A stretch of DNA of 64,000 nt. Source: Xanthomarina sp. F1114. Lineage in GTDB: Bacteria; Bacteroidota; Bacteroidia; Flavobacteriales; Flavobacteriaceae. The notes beneath the pieces are model-generated. The model had not been told where the DNA came from. It saw only the letters and a program-made list of their open reading frames with translations, and did not search any database. Where the stretch lies: contig NZ_JAPMLL010000004.1 of the NCBI RefSeq assembly GCF_026410255.1, positions 159,658 to 223,657 on the forward strand, written 5' to 3'. Each line of letters opens with the position of its first letter. The stretch's first letter is position 1. Below are positions 32,702 through 41,556 of the stretch, in pieces. The position numbers were made by a program, and so were the translations under genes.

Positions 32702-34930
32702 ATGAAGCATTTTTCTACTATCTTATTTCTCTTATTTTTTTATAATATCACTGCTCAAAACCTAAAAGGTGTTGTTAAAGACGAACAAAACCAGCCTCTC
32801 GAAGATGCTTATATTTATAACGCAAGTTCTTCTAGTCATGCGCATTCCATTGCAAACGGCTCTTTTGTTTTAGACAATAATAAACCTGGAGATTCTTTAA
32901 GTATTGGTTTATTAGGGTATAAGAAAACCTTTGTTGTTTTAGATGAAAACCATTTTAACAAGGGACTTGTAGTTGTTTTAAAAAGTAAAACTATTTTATT
33001 AGACGAGTTGGTGATTACTGAACAAATAGATGCATTAAATAGTATTGCAAAAGTAGATTTACATACCAATCCGGTAAACTCGTCTCAAGAAATTTTACGT
33101 AAAGTTCCAGGTTTGATTATTGGGCAACATGCTGGAGGAGGAAAGGCCGAACAGATTTTTCTTAGAGGTTTCGACATTGACCACGGAACAGATATTAATC
33201 TATCAGTAGACGGAATTCCAGTAAACATGGTGTCTCATGCCCATGGTCAAGGTTATAGCGATTTACATTTTATAATTCCCGAAACTCTAAATAATATTAA
33301 CTTCGGAAAAGGACCATATTACGCCAACAAAGGCGATTTTACCACAGCTGGTTATGTAGATTTCAACACAAAAGAAGATATTGGTGCTAGCGAAATAAAC
33401 TTTAGTTACGGACAATTCAATTCTTTAAGAACGCTTGCTATGTTAGATTTATTAGGAAACACGCCTAATCAAAATGCCTATGTAGCTTTAGAATATATTC
33501 AGTTTGATGGCCCGTATGATTCTCCACAAAACTTTAATCGTATTAACTTATTTGGAAAATATACGACTTATTTAAAAGGAAATGATCAGTTATCGGTCTC
33601 ACTCTCACATTTTCAAAGTCGTTGGGATGCTTCAGGTCAAATCCCTCAAAGAGCTGTAGATAGTGGTTTAATTGATCGTTGGGGATCTATAGATGATACC
33701 GAAGGAGGAAACACATCTAGAAGTAATTTAAATCTCGAGTATAATTCGCAATTAGCCGAAGATTTACAGTTTAAATCTAATGTATTTTATTCGCAATATA
33801 ATTTTGAGCTCTATTCAAACTTCACTTTCTTCCTTGAAGACCCAATAAATGGCGATCAATTAAAACAAAAAGAAGCTAGAGATATTTTTGGGTTTAATAC
33901 CGAGTTTATTAAAGATTCTCATTTAGGCTCGGCAGATGCTAAATACACTGGAGGTTTTGGAATGCGTTACGATTTTGCAAACGATGTAGAATTGTCGCAT
34001 ACTGTAAACAGGAGTGAAACACTAGAATACATGGCCTTAGGAGATGTTAACCAAACCAATATGTATGCTTATATTAATGCTGAAATAGATTTGGGGAAAT
34101 TTGTTATTGCCCCAGCATTACGGTTAGATTATTTTAAATTTATGTATAACGATGCTTTAGTTCCGGAATATGAAACTTTGTCTGAAACCAAAACTATTGC
34201 TAGTCCTAAATTGAATCTCTTTTTTAATCAAAACAAGAATTTGCAATGGTTCTTAAAGACAGGAATTGGTTTTCATTCTAACGATACCAGAGTAGTGGTA
34301 CAGCAAAGAGGTGAAGATATTTTACCAAGAGCTTATGGTGCAGATTTAGGAGCTATTTGGAAACCTTTTCCCAAAGTAGTTTTTAATACAGCTTTATGGT
34401 ATTTATTTTTAGAACAAGAGTTTGTTTATGTTGGAGATGGCGGAATTGTAGAGCCAAGTGGAAGATCCAGGCGTTATGGTTTAGACTTAGGATTGAGGTA
34501 TCAAATAATGGATTGGTTATATTTTGATACAGATGCTACTATAAATAATGCAAGAAGTGTAGACGAACCTGCAGGAGAAGATTATATTCCTTTAGCACCA
34601 GATTTTACACTAAGTGGGGGTTTATCTGTAAATAGTTTAAACGGTTTTTCTGGCGCTTTGCGTTATCGTTATATAGATGATAGGCCTGCAAATGAAGATA
34701 ACTCTCTAGTTGCCGAAGGGTATTTTGTAACCGACTTAAACCTGAGTTACCAATTTAAAAATAATCTAACTCTAGGTATAACTATTGAAAACCTTTTCGA
34801 TACGGAATGGAACGAAACACAGTTTGCTACAGAAAGCAGATTGCAAAATGAATTAGAACCTGTAGATGAAATTCATTTTACACCTGGAACTCCATTTTTC
34901 TTTAAAGCTAATATTAGCTATAGATTCTAA
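32702..34930 (+). CDS. TonB-dependent outer membrane receptor with carboxypeptidase-like N-terminal domain
   Basis: Protein of 742 residues. Signal peptide (MKHFSTILFLLFFYNITAQ), then a CarboxypepD_reg-like domain (LKGVVKDEQNQPLEDAYIYNA) at residues about 20-95, then the plug domain with a TonB box-like region (LLDELVITEQ) and PVNSSQEILRKVPGLIIGQHAGGGKAEQIFLRGFDIDHGTDINLSVDGIPVN. The segment MVSHAHGQGYSDLHFIIPE is His-rich and distinctive of one receptor group. The rest is a 22-strand barrel ending in the aromatic NISYRF. Substrate unknown; a metal or a small complex is possible given the His-rich plug. Single-gene unit with a terminator at the end. Confidence 0.92.
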   Translation: MKHFSTILFLLFFYNITAQNLKGVVKDEQNQPLEDAYIYNASSSSHAHSIANGSFVLDNNKPGDSLSIGLLGYKKTFVVLDENHFNKGLVVVLKSKTILLDELVITEQIDALNSIAKVDLHTNPVNSSQEILRKVPGLIIGQHAGGGKAEQIFLRGFDIDHGTDINLSVDGIPVNMVSHAHGQGYSDLHFIIPETLNNINFGKGPYYANKGDFTTAGYVDFNTKEDIGASEINFSYGQFNSLRTLAMLDLLGNTPNQNAYVALEYIQFDGPYDSPQNFNRINLFGKYTTYLKGNDQLSVSLSHFQSRWDASGQIPQRAVDSGLIDRWGSIDDTEGGNTSRSNLNLEYNSQLAEDLQFKSNVFYSQYNFELYSNFTFFLEDPINGDQLKQKEARDIFGFNTEFIKDSHLGSADAKYTGGFGMRYDFANDVELSHTVNRSETLEYMALGDVNQTNMYAYINAEIDLGKFVIAPALRLDYFKFMYNDALVPEYETLSETKTIASPKLNLFFNQNKNLQWFLKTGIGFHSNDTRVVVQQRGEDILPRAYGADLGAIWKPFPKVVFNTALWYLFLEQEFVYVGDGGIVEPSGRSRRYGLDLGLRYQIMDWLYFDTDATINNARSVDEPAGEDYIPLAPDFTLSGGLSVNSLNGFSGALRYRYIDDRPANEDNSLVAEGYFVTDLNLSYQFKNNLTLGITIENLFDTEWNETQFATESRLQNELEPVDEIHFTPGTPFFFKANISYRF

Positions 34931-34951
34931 AAGCTGAACAATTAAGACGAT

Positions 34952-34990
34952 AAAGGCGCTTGTTAAAAAAAACGAGCGCTTTTGTTTTTT
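34952..34990 (+). terminator. Terminator after the TonB-dependent receptor gene
   Basis: AAAGGCGCTTGTT pairs with AACGAGCGCTTT (two G-T pairs) around an A run and is followed by TGTTTTTT. Confidence 0.82.
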
Positions 34991-35015
34991 CATGTTGTTT
35001 TTTTAGTAAGAAAAC

Positions 35016-35047
35016 AAAAAAAGCTACCAAAAAGGCAGCTTTTTAAA
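35016..35047 (-). terminator. Terminator after the superoxide dismutase gene
   Basis: AAAAAGCTACC and GGCAGCTTTTT pair with one mismatch around a short A loop; on the minus strand seven T follow. It serves sodC. Confidence 0.72.
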
Positions 35048-35067
35048 AATTATCAATCTAAAAGAGA

Positions 35068-35658
35068 TTATTTAATAATACCTCCACAACTTACTCTTCC
35101 CCCAGCATCACCTGTTGGTTGGCTTGTAAAGTCGTCTACTCCTTCATGCACAATTACGGCTTTATTGAGTATGTCTTTGTTTGGGTCTCCACATCCAATA
35201 CACCATTGATCTGTACTAAAAGTAATAGTAGCATTTCCATTTGCATCGGCTTCCATATTTCCTATGTCACCTTTATGGTATCCTTTAGCATCTCCCCATT
35301 TTCCATGAGGTTCATTTGTTGGGTTCCAATGTCCTCCAGTCGAGGTTCCATCTGCAGCAGAGCAATCTGCTTTTTCGTGTAAGTGTATGGCGTGAGTTCC
35401 TTCGGTTAAACCTTCAAAAACAGCAACCATAGTTACTTTTCCGTCTTCTTCAGTAAAAACAGCAGAACCTTTTACGTTGCTATCACTTTTAGGATTTAAC
35501 CTAATTTTTAGTTTAGTAACCTCTTCTTCTTGGGCAGGTTCGGTTGCTTGTTCTTCAGTGACAGTAGCTTCTGCTTCTGTGTTTTCCTTTTTGTCGTTTT
35601 TACAGCCTATTGCTAGACTTATTGTTAACAATAGGGCGATTAATATTGGTTTTTTCAT
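35068..35658 (-). CDS. sodC: Cu/Zn superoxide dismutase, lipoprotein
   Basis: Protein of 196 residues. A lipoprotein signal ends at LAIGC (Cys19), followed by an acidic linker and the enzyme domain. Copper ligands are visible in GTHAIHLHEKADC (His-x-His), the bridging and zinc ligands in GGHWNPTNEPHGK and KGDIGN, and the last copper His in AVIVHEGVDDF. The disulfide partners are the Cys of KADC and of GGRVSCGG. A less usual CIGCG stretch lies between (QWCIGCGDP). It converts superoxide in the periplasm or at the outer membrane. Divergent from hemN. Confidence 0.95.
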   Translation of the reverse strand: MKKPILIALLLTISLAIGCKNDKKENTEAEATVTEEQATEPAQEEEVTKLKIRLNPKSDSNVKGSAVFTEEDGKVTMVAVFEGLTEGTHAIHLHEKADCSAADGTSTGGHWNPTNEPHGKWGDAKGYHKGDIGNMEADANGNATITFSTDQWCIGCGDPNKDILNKAVIVHEGVDDFTSQPTGDAGGRVSCGGIIK

Positions 35659-35684
35659 CTTGAAATAATGTTTATTTGTTTACT

Positions 35685-35692
35685 CAAAGTTA
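35685..35692 (-). promoter_or_regulatory. Probable -7 box of sodC
   Basis: TAACTTTG on the minus strand fits TAnnTTTG and lies 26 bases before the sodC start codon. Confidence 0.5.
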
Positions 35693-35729
35693 AGCAATTA
35701 ATAGACGTTTTTAAAACTTTAGTCGCGCT

Positions 35730-35776
35730 AATATGACAAAAATCATATTTTACAATTCGGTTTAAATATACTTTTG
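35730..35776 (+). promoter_or_regulatory. Fnr-type box and -7 box of hemN
   Basis: Palindrome AATATGA-N6-TCATATT (35730-35749) followed by TACTTTTG (35769-35776), which fits TAnnTTTG. The centres are 33 bp apart, which places the box near -41 to -43, the position of a class II activator. The hemN start codon lies 18 bases after the -7 box. No matching -7 box lies at this distance on the sodC side. Confidence 0.8.
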
Positions 35777-35794
35777 CACCTTAATTAGTTAGGT

Positions 35795-37159
35795 ATGAAG
35801 AACTCATTAATAAATAAATACAATGTAGCTGGCCCAAGATACACCAGTTATCCAACTGTTCCTTATTGGGATAATAGCACATTTTCTTCTAAATCATGGA
35901 AGCAGTCACTTATAAAATCTTTTAACGAGAGTAATAGTTCTGAAGGTTTAAGTTTGTATCTGCACTTACCATTTTGCGAAAGTTTATGTACGTTTTGTGG
36001 ATGCAATAAACGTATTACAAAACGTCACGAAGTAGAGTCGCCATATATTACCGCGGTTTTAAAAGAATGGGATATGTATTGTAAATTATTTGATGGGAAA
36101 CCTCATATTAAGGAAATTCACCTTGGAGGAGGAACGCCTACGTTTTTTTCTACAGCTAATTTAAAAAGACTGATAGATGGACTTTTAAGAAAATCCACAT
36201 TAGCAGAAGGCTATGAGTTTAGTTTTGAAGGACACCCTAATAATACCACCAAAGATCATCTACAAACTCTTTACAATTTAGGATTTAAACGTGTAAGTTT
36301 TGGGGTTCAGGATTATAATGAAGTGGTGCAAAAAGCCATTCATAGAATTCAACCTTTTGAGAATGTGAAACGCGTAACAGAAGAAGCGCGAGAAATAGGT
36401 TACACCTCTGTAAGTCATGATATTATTTTTGGCTTACCATTTCAAACTATAGAACATGTAGAAGAAACCATCAATAAAACCAAAGAACTTATGCCAGATC
36501 GTTTGGCATTTTACAGTTATGCGCATGTACCATGGATTAAAGGAAATGGGCAAAGAGGTTTTAAAGAAGAAGATTTACCAAGTCCAGAAACAAAGCGTAG
36601 ACAATACGAATTGGGAAAAAAACGTTTATCCGAAGCTGGTTTTGTAGAAATAGGAATGGATCATTTTGCTCTAAAATCAGATTCTCTTTATAAATCTATA
36701 GACCAGCATAAACTACATAGAAACTTTATGGGTTATACAGCTTCTAAAACAAAAGCTATGATTGGTTTAGGAGTTTCTTCCATTAGCGATAGTTGGTATG
36801 GTTTTGCTCAAAATGTAAAAGGCCTGGAAGAATATTATCATTTAATAGAAGAAAATATTATTCCTATTTATAGAGGACATCTTTTAAATGAAAAAGATTT
36901 ATTAATAAGAAAACACATTTTAAATCTTATGTGTCAGTTCCAAACATCTTGGGACGAGAAAGAACTTTATTTTGAAGAGCTTCCTGAAGTTTTAGAAAGA
37001 CTTAAAGAAATGGAGTCGGATGGTTTGATGGAGATTAAAGGAAACTCGATACAAGTTACAGAAAAAGGAAAACCATTTGTTAGAAACATTTGTATGGCTT
37101 TCGACTTATTGTTGCAAGAAAACATGCCGGAAACCCAATTGTTCTCAATGACTATTTAA
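35795..37159 (+). CDS. hemN: Oxygen-independent coproporphyrinogen III oxidase
   Basis: Radical SAM protein of 454 residues, the length of true HemN. The cluster motif reads YLHLPFCESLCTFCGCNKRIT, with the C-x3-C-x2-C-x-C arrangement of HemN. Further HemN signatures are IHLGGGTPTFFS, FEGHPNNTT, RVSFGVQDYNEVVQKAIHRIQP, SVSHDIIFGLPFQT and GMDHFAL. It oxidatively decarboxylates coproporphyrinogen III using S-adenosylmethionine when oxygen is scarce, which supplies haem for cytochromes. Promoter carries the Fnr-type box; the universal stress protein gene follows after 19 bases. Confidence 0.96.
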   Translation: MKNSLINKYNVAGPRYTSYPTVPYWDNSTFSSKSWKQSLIKSFNESNSSEGLSLYLHLPFCESLCTFCGCNKRITKRHEVESPYITAVLKEWDMYCKLFDGKPHIKEIHLGGGTPTFFSTANLKRLIDGLLRKSTLAEGYEFSFEGHPNNTTKDHLQTLYNLGFKRVSFGVQDYNEVVQKAIHRIQPFENVKRVTEEAREIGYTSVSHDIIFGLPFQTIEHVEETINKTKELMPDRLAFYSYAHVPWIKGNGQRGFKEEDLPSPETKRRQYELGKKRLSEAGFVEIGMDHFALKSDSLYKSIDQHKLHRNFMGYTASKTKAMIGLGVSSISDSWYGFAQNVKGLEEYYHLIEENIIPIYRGHLLNEKDLLIRKHILNLMCQFQTSWDEKELYFEELPEVLERLKEMESDGLMEIKGNSIQVTEKGKPFVRNICMAFDLLLQENMPETQLFSMTI

Positions 37160-37178
37160 AACCACACAACCAAAAATC

Positions 37179-38012
37179 ATGAAAAAAATAATTGTACCAG
37201 TAGATTTCTCAGAGCAATCTGAATTTGCTTTAGAAGCAGCTGCCGTATTAGCTAAGAAAAATAATTCTGAAATTCTTGCTTTACACATGTTAGAAATGTC
37301 AAATGCAATTTTAACAAAAGCAGATGGCGCGAAGCAAATGGAAGCTATTTACTTTTTAAGACTTGCAGAAAAGAAGTTTGAAGACTTTTTGAATAAAGAC
37401 TATTTAAAAGATATAAAAGTAACCCCAATAGTAAAACAGTTTAAGGTTTTTAGTGAAGTCAATGATGTGGCTAAAGAACATAAAGCCGATTTAATTGTAA
37501 TGGGTTCTCAGGGAGCTAGTGGTCTTAAGGAAGTTTTAGTGGGTTCTAATACAGAAAAAGTAGTAAGACACTCAGAAGTTCCAGTATTAGTTATAAAACA
37601 TAACCCAATCTTAATGGAGTTTGAAAATGTGGTTTTTGCTTGCGACTTTTCGGAAGAAGCCATAGAACAATATATAAGAGCAAAACAAATGATTGAAAAA
37701 TTAGGAGCCACCATGCACTTGGTGTATGTTAATTTACCAGGTTCTAAATTTAAAAGCTCGGCAGAAATTGAAAAACAAGTGGCTAACTTTTTAAGAAAAT
37801 CAGATGGAGGAATAGAAAAAATGCACGAAGTAAATTATGTTAATGATTATACTATTGAAAAGGGAATCTTAAATTTTTCAAACCTTATTGGAGCAGATTT
37901 AATTACTGTGGCAACGCACGGAAGAAAAGGAATTGCACATTTCTTTGAAGGAAGTATTTCAGAAGATATCGCCAATCATTCTACATTACCGGTAATGACT
38001 TTTAGAATGTAA
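37179..38012 (+). CDS. Universal stress protein, tandem UspA domains
   Basis: Protein of 277 residues made of two UspA domains (about residues 1-140 and 150-277). The first has KKIIVPVDFSEQSEFALEAAAVLAKKNN and ends with IVMGSQGASGLKEVLVGSNTEKVVRHSEVPVLVIK, including the G-x2-G-x9-G(S/T) nucleotide-binding motif. The second ends with ADLITVATHGRKGIAHFFEGSISEDIANHSTLPVMTF. It lies 19 bases after hemN and should share its Fnr-type promoter. A close paralogue is encoded at 45662-46495 on the other side of the nos genes. Confidence 0.93.
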   Translation: MKKIIVPVDFSEQSEFALEAAAVLAKKNNSEILALHMLEMSNAILTKADGAKQMEAIYFLRLAEKKFEDFLNKDYLKDIKVTPIVKQFKVFSEVNDVAKEHKADLIVMGSQGASGLKEVLVGSNTEKVVRHSEVPVLVIKHNPILMEFENVVFACDFSEEAIEQYIRAKQMIEKLGATMHLVYVNLPGSKFKSSAEIEKQVANFLRKSDGGIEKMHEVNYVNDYTIEKGILNFSNLIGADLITVATHGRKGIAHFFEGSISEDIANHSTLPVMTFRM

Positions 38013-38095
38013 CATATAGAATTAATTGATAATTAATTTTGTAATTCTAAGCTCTGCATTTAGAAAGTAGTTTAGTAAAAATAATTAGTGTTTAT

Positions 38096-38129
38096 AAAAG
38101 AGTTAAATTTTGGTTTAACTCTTTTTTTT
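38096..38129 (+). terminator. Terminator of the hemN-uspA operon
   Basis: Perfect 12-bp stem AAAAGAGTTAAA/TTTAACTCTTTT with a 6-base loop and a T run of eight. Confidence 0.92.
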
Positions 38130-38203
38130 GTTTCATCTTTTTTATTTATATTGATAATCAGTTTATTAAACTATAAGTCTCTTTGTTTGCATATAGTGGT
38201 AAA

Positions 38204-38231
38204 AAAAACATCTCATTTAGAAGATGTTTTT
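38204..38231 (+). terminator. Second hairpin just upstream of the Fnr-type box
   Basis: AAAAACATCT pairs with AGATGTTTTT around loop CATTTAGA. It ends seven bases before the Fnr box of the cytochrome c-nosZ promoter, so it may isolate that promoter from read-through. Confidence 0.65.
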
Positions 38232-38237
38232 GTCCTA

Positions 38238-38284
38238 AATATGATTAATGTCATATTTTAATGTAAACTTAGCACTTACATTTG
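38238..38284 (+). promoter_or_regulatory. Fnr-type box and -7 box of the cytochrome c-fasciclin-nosZ operon
   Basis: Palindrome AATATGA-N6-TCATATT (38238-38257) and TACATTTG (38277-38284), centres 33 bp apart. The start codon follows 25 bases after the -7 box. Confidence 0.8.
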
Positions 38285-38309
38285 TCATATTAATAAAATA
38301 AAACACATC

Positions 38310-38813
38310 ATGAAGTTAACACTAAAAATTTTTACCGTACTATTTATTTCACTACTAATGAGTTGTGGTGGAAAAGAAGAGAAAAAAGAAGAAACAAACA
38401 CTTTCCAGAAAAAAGCGCCAGTAGAGAAAAAAGAAGCTCCTAAAGAAGCAGAGGTCGTACCTCCTTCTAAAAGGGTAGATTTAGTTAATAAAGGTGTAGG
38501 TCCAATTAAGTCTTTAGAATTACCTGCAGAAATAGACCAGTCTTTAGCTACAAAAGGTGAAGATATTTTCAAGAAAATGTGTACAGCTTGCCACAGACCA
38601 GACAAGAAATTTATTGGTCCTGCTCCAAAAGGAGTTTTAGATATTAGAACTCCAGAATGGGTAATGAACATGATCTTAAATCCAGAGGTAATGGTTAAAG
38701 AAGATCCTTTAGCTAAGGAATTATTAGTAGAGTTTAATGGATCTCCAATGGCTAACCAAAATTTAACTGAAGACGAGGCAAGAGCAGTACTAGAGTATTT
38801 TAGAACACTTTAA
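38310..38813 (+). CDS. c-type cytochrome lipoprotein of the nos cluster
   Basis: Protein of 167 residues. A lipoprotein signal ends at LLMSC (Cys19), followed by a Lys/Glu/Pro-rich linker and a single haem domain: the haem-binding motif is FKKMCTACHRPDKKFIGPAP, the axial Met is in GSPMANQNLTEDEARAVLEYF. Monohaem cytochromes of this kind precede nosZ in clade II clusters of Bacteroidota and are believed to hand electrons to the N2O reductase. First gene of the operon; 11 bases to the fasciclin gene. Confidence 0.93.
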   Translation: MKLTLKIFTVLFISLLMSCGGKEEKKEETNTFQKKAPVEKKEAPKEAEVVPPSKRVDLVNKGVGPIKSLELPAEIDQSLATKGEDIFKKMCTACHRPDKKFIGPAPKGVLDIRTPEWVMNMILNPEVMVKEDPLAKELLVEFNGSPMANQNLTEDEARAVLEYFRTL

Positions 38814-38824
38814 TAATAACCAAT

Positions 38825-39403
38825 ATGAAAACAACAACCAACCTTAAATTTTTATTTACTATCTGTCTTGTTGTATTATTTGTAAGTTGTAAAGACAACA
38901 AAAATAATACTCAAGAAGAAAATGTAGCCGTACCTGCTTCTACAGAAGCACCAGAAAAACAAGGTCAAGCTTTTATTGAAGACGACGGATCAACACCTAA
39001 TGTGCTTCAAATTGCTATAGGCTCACCAGACCATACAACGTTAGTAGCAGCCGTTCAAGCAGCTCATTTAGAGAATTCCTTAGTTAATGCTGGACCTTTA
39101 ATGGTATTTGCACCAACTAACGAAGCGTTCGATGCTTTGCCAGCTGGAACAGTAGACGATTTATTAAAACCAGAGAATGAAGATGCTTTGGCTAATATTT
39201 TAAAATATCATGTTACTCCAGGAAATTACTCTCAAGACTTTTTGAAAAAATTTAAGAAGTTGGGTCAGGCAAATGGGCAAGATGTTGCTATTGTGGTAGA
39301 AGGTGACGACGTGTATGTAGGCGGTGCTAAAATTATTGCAAGTATCCCTGCAGGAAACGGAATTGTTCACGTAGTGGATAAAGTAATTTTACCAGCAAAC
39401 TAA
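38825..39403 (+). CDS. Fasciclin domain lipoprotein of the nos cluster
   Basis: Protein of 192 residues. Lipoprotein signal ends at VLFVSC (Cys22), then a short acidic linker. The fasciclin (FAS1) domain runs from about residue 58: DHTTLVAAVQAAHLENSL, LMVFAPTNEAFDALPAGTVDDLLKPENEDALANILKYHVTPG and GIVHVVDKVILP, all standard FAS1 segments. The domain mediates binding to proteins or surfaces. It sits between the cytochrome and nosZ genes in this and related Bacteroidota clusters, so it may support assembly or electron transfer of the N2O reductase; this is inferred from context. Confidence 0.93.
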   Translation: MKTTTNLKFLFTICLVVLFVSCKDNKNNTQEENVAVPASTEAPEKQGQAFIEDDGSTPNVLQIAIGSPDHTTLVAAVQAAHLENSLVNAGPLMVFAPTNEAFDALPAGTVDDLLKPENEDALANILKYHVTPGNYSQDFLKKFKKLGQANGQDVAIVVEGDDVYVGGAKIIASIPAGNGIVHVVDKVILPAN

Positions 39404-39436
39404 TCTATAAATCAATTTAACTTAAACAATAGAATA

Positions 39437-41410
39437 ATGAAAAAACCATTTAATATTTTATATTTCCTTATCATAGCTGCTGCAATGGTTAGTTGTAATA
39501 ACGGGAATGGAAATGACAGTAAAAATAAAAAAGGGCAAGGTGGTCTTTCTACCAATGCGGCAGAGCGCGTTTACGTAGCTCCAGGTGAGCACGATGAGTA
39601 TTATGGATTCTTCTCAGGAGGATATACGGGGAACTTAACAGTTTACGGACTTCCTTCAGGACGCATGTTCAAGGAAATTCCAGTATTCTCTCAATTCCCT
39701 ACCAATGGTTATGGGTACTCAGAAGAAACCAAACCCATGTTAAACACTTCTTTCGGTTTTGTGCCATGGGATGATTCTCATCACCCTGATATTTCACAGA
39801 CTAATGGTAAATTAGACGGACGTTGGATTTTTATAAACGGAAATAATACGCCACGTATTGCAAGAATAGGCTTGGAAACTTTTGAAACTGAAGAAATTAT
39901 TGAAATTCCAAACAGTGCAGGTAACCACAGTTCATCTTTTATTACCGAAAATACGGAGTATGTAGTTGCAGGTACACGTTTCTCTGTTCCGGTTCCTCAA
40001 AAAGACATGTCTATTAAAGATTACAAAGGTAACTTTAAAGGAGCACTTACTTTTATTAGCGTTGATCAAGATACAGGAAGAATGGGAATTAAATTCCAGT
40101 TAATGATGCCTGGATTTAACTACGATCTTTCGCACCCTGGACGTGACAAGAGTCATGGTTGGTTCTTCTTTACTACCTATAATACGGAAGAAGCTCACTC
40201 ATTATTAGAAGTAAATGCCTCACAAAACGATAAAGATTTTATTGCAGCCATAAACTGGAAGAAAATTGAGGAATACGTAAATAATGGTGGTGGAACAAAA
40301 GTTCCTGCTAAATACGCACATAACGTTTATAGTGATGAGAACCATACAGCTACTTCTACAATGATTGACGAAGTACTTTCGGTAAATCCTTTAGATGTTC
40401 CTGGAGCAGTTTACTTTTTACCAACTCCAAAATCGCCACACGGCTGTGACGTAGATCCAACTGGAGAATATATTGTAGGTAATGGGAAACTTTCTGCAGA
40501 TTTAACTGTGCATAGTTTTACTAAGATGCTTGATGCTATTGAAAACGAGAGATTTGATGGAGAAGCTTATGGTATTCCAATCTTAAACTTTGAAGATATT
40601 TTGGCTGGTGTAGTTAAACAACCAGGTTTAGGACCATTACATACAGAGTTTGATGACAAAGGAAATGCATATACCACTTTCTTTATCTCTTCTGAGGTTG
40701 TTAAATGGAAAGTTGGAACTTGGGAAGTATTAGATCGTCAACCAGTATTCTATTCAGTAGGACATGGTATGATCCCAGGTGGAAACTCACGTGAGCCTTT
40801 TGGAGAGTACTTTGTAGCTATGAATAAGATTACAAAAGATCGTTACCTGCCAACAGGACCAGAGTTGGAACATTCAGCGCAGTTGTTTGATATTACTGGC
40901 GATAAAATGGAGCTTTTACTGGATTTTCCAACACATGGAGAACCACACTATGCTGCTGCTATTCCTGCTGACATTGTGGCTAAAAACTCTAAAAAAATAT
41001 ATAAGTTGTCAGAAAACGAACATCCTTATGCAACGCTTTCTTCTGCAGATGCCAAGGTAGAACGTAATGGTAAAGACGTACATATTTATATGAGTATGAT
41101 CCGTAGTCACTTTACTCCAGACAATATCGAAGGTATAAAAGTAGGAGACAAAGTATACTTCCACGTTACTAACCACGAACAAGATTTCGATGTACCTCAT
41201 GGTTTTGCTGTAATTGGTGCCAATAACTCTGAGTTATTGATTATGCCAGGACAAACAAAAACATTAGTTTGGGAACCAAAAAGAGTAGGGGTATGGCCAT
41301 TCTATTGTACGGATTTCTGTTCTGCACTTCACCAAGAAATGCAAGGATACGTACGTGTATCTCCAGCAGATTCTAATATAGAATTATCTTGGTCTTTAGG
41401 CGAGGACTAG
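39437..41410 (+). CDS. nosZ: Nitrous-oxide reductase, Sec-dependent (clade II)
   Basis: Protein of 657 residues. The N-terminus is a Sec-type lipoprotein-like signal (MKKPFNILYFLIIAAAMVSC) with no twin-arginine, the mark of clade II. The seven-bladed propeller carries the His ligands of the four-copper CuZ centre, including SHHPD near residue 115 and later His such as in PKSPHGCDVDPTGEY and LGPLHTEFDD. The C-terminal cupredoxin domain has the CuA motif FYCTDFCSALHQEMQGY, with Cys624, Cys628, His632 and Met635. It reduces N2O to N2 outside the cytoplasm. Third gene of the operon, closed by a strong terminator. Confidence 0.98.
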   Translation: MKKPFNILYFLIIAAAMVSCNNGNGNDSKNKKGQGGLSTNAAERVYVAPGEHDEYYGFFSGGYTGNLTVYGLPSGRMFKEIPVFSQFPTNGYGYSEETKPMLNTSFGFVPWDDSHHPDISQTNGKLDGRWIFINGNNTPRIARIGLETFETEEIIEIPNSAGNHSSSFITENTEYVVAGTRFSVPVPQKDMSIKDYKGNFKGALTFISVDQDTGRMGIKFQLMMPGFNYDLSHPGRDKSHGWFFFTTYNTEEAHSLLEVNASQNDKDFIAAINWKKIEEYVNNGGGTKVPAKYAHNVYSDENHTATSTMIDEVLSVNPLDVPGAVYFLPTPKSPHGCDVDPTGEYIVGNGKLSADLTVHSFTKMLDAIENERFDGEAYGIPILNFEDILAGVVKQPGLGPLHTEFDDKGNAYTTFFISSEVVKWKVGTWEVLDRQPVFYSVGHGMIPGGNSREPFGEYFVAMNKITKDRYLPTGPELEHSAQLFDITGDKMELLLDFPTHGEPHYAAAIPADIVAKNSKKIYKLSENEHPYATLSSADAKVERNGKDVHIYMSMIRSHFTPDNIEGIKVGDKVYFHVTNHEQDFDVPHGFAVIGANNSELLIMPGQTKTLVWEPKRVGVWPFYCTDFCSALHQEMQGYVRVSPADSNIELSWSLGED

Positions 41411-41476
41411 TACCTAGTTAATAACTAATATTATAAGTTTAGGAAAATTTTGTTTTAGTGTTTATTTTCCTACTAT

Positions 41477-41515
41477 AAGGCGAGAGTTGATTTGTCGCTC
41501 TCGCCTTTCTTTTTT
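41477..41515 (+). terminator. Terminator after nosZ
   Basis: AAGGCGAGAG pairs with CTCTCGCCTT around an 11-base loop and is followed by TCTTTTTT. Confidence 0.92.
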
Positions 41516-41556
41516 AAACGCTATTAACTGAATGGTTAATTTAATTTGATATTACT

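Noticed and set aside
35068..35776. Fnr-type box at 35730 also activating sodC
   Set aside because: No TAnnTTTG box lies at the 33-bp distance on the sodC side, and a separate -7 box is found nearer to sodC.
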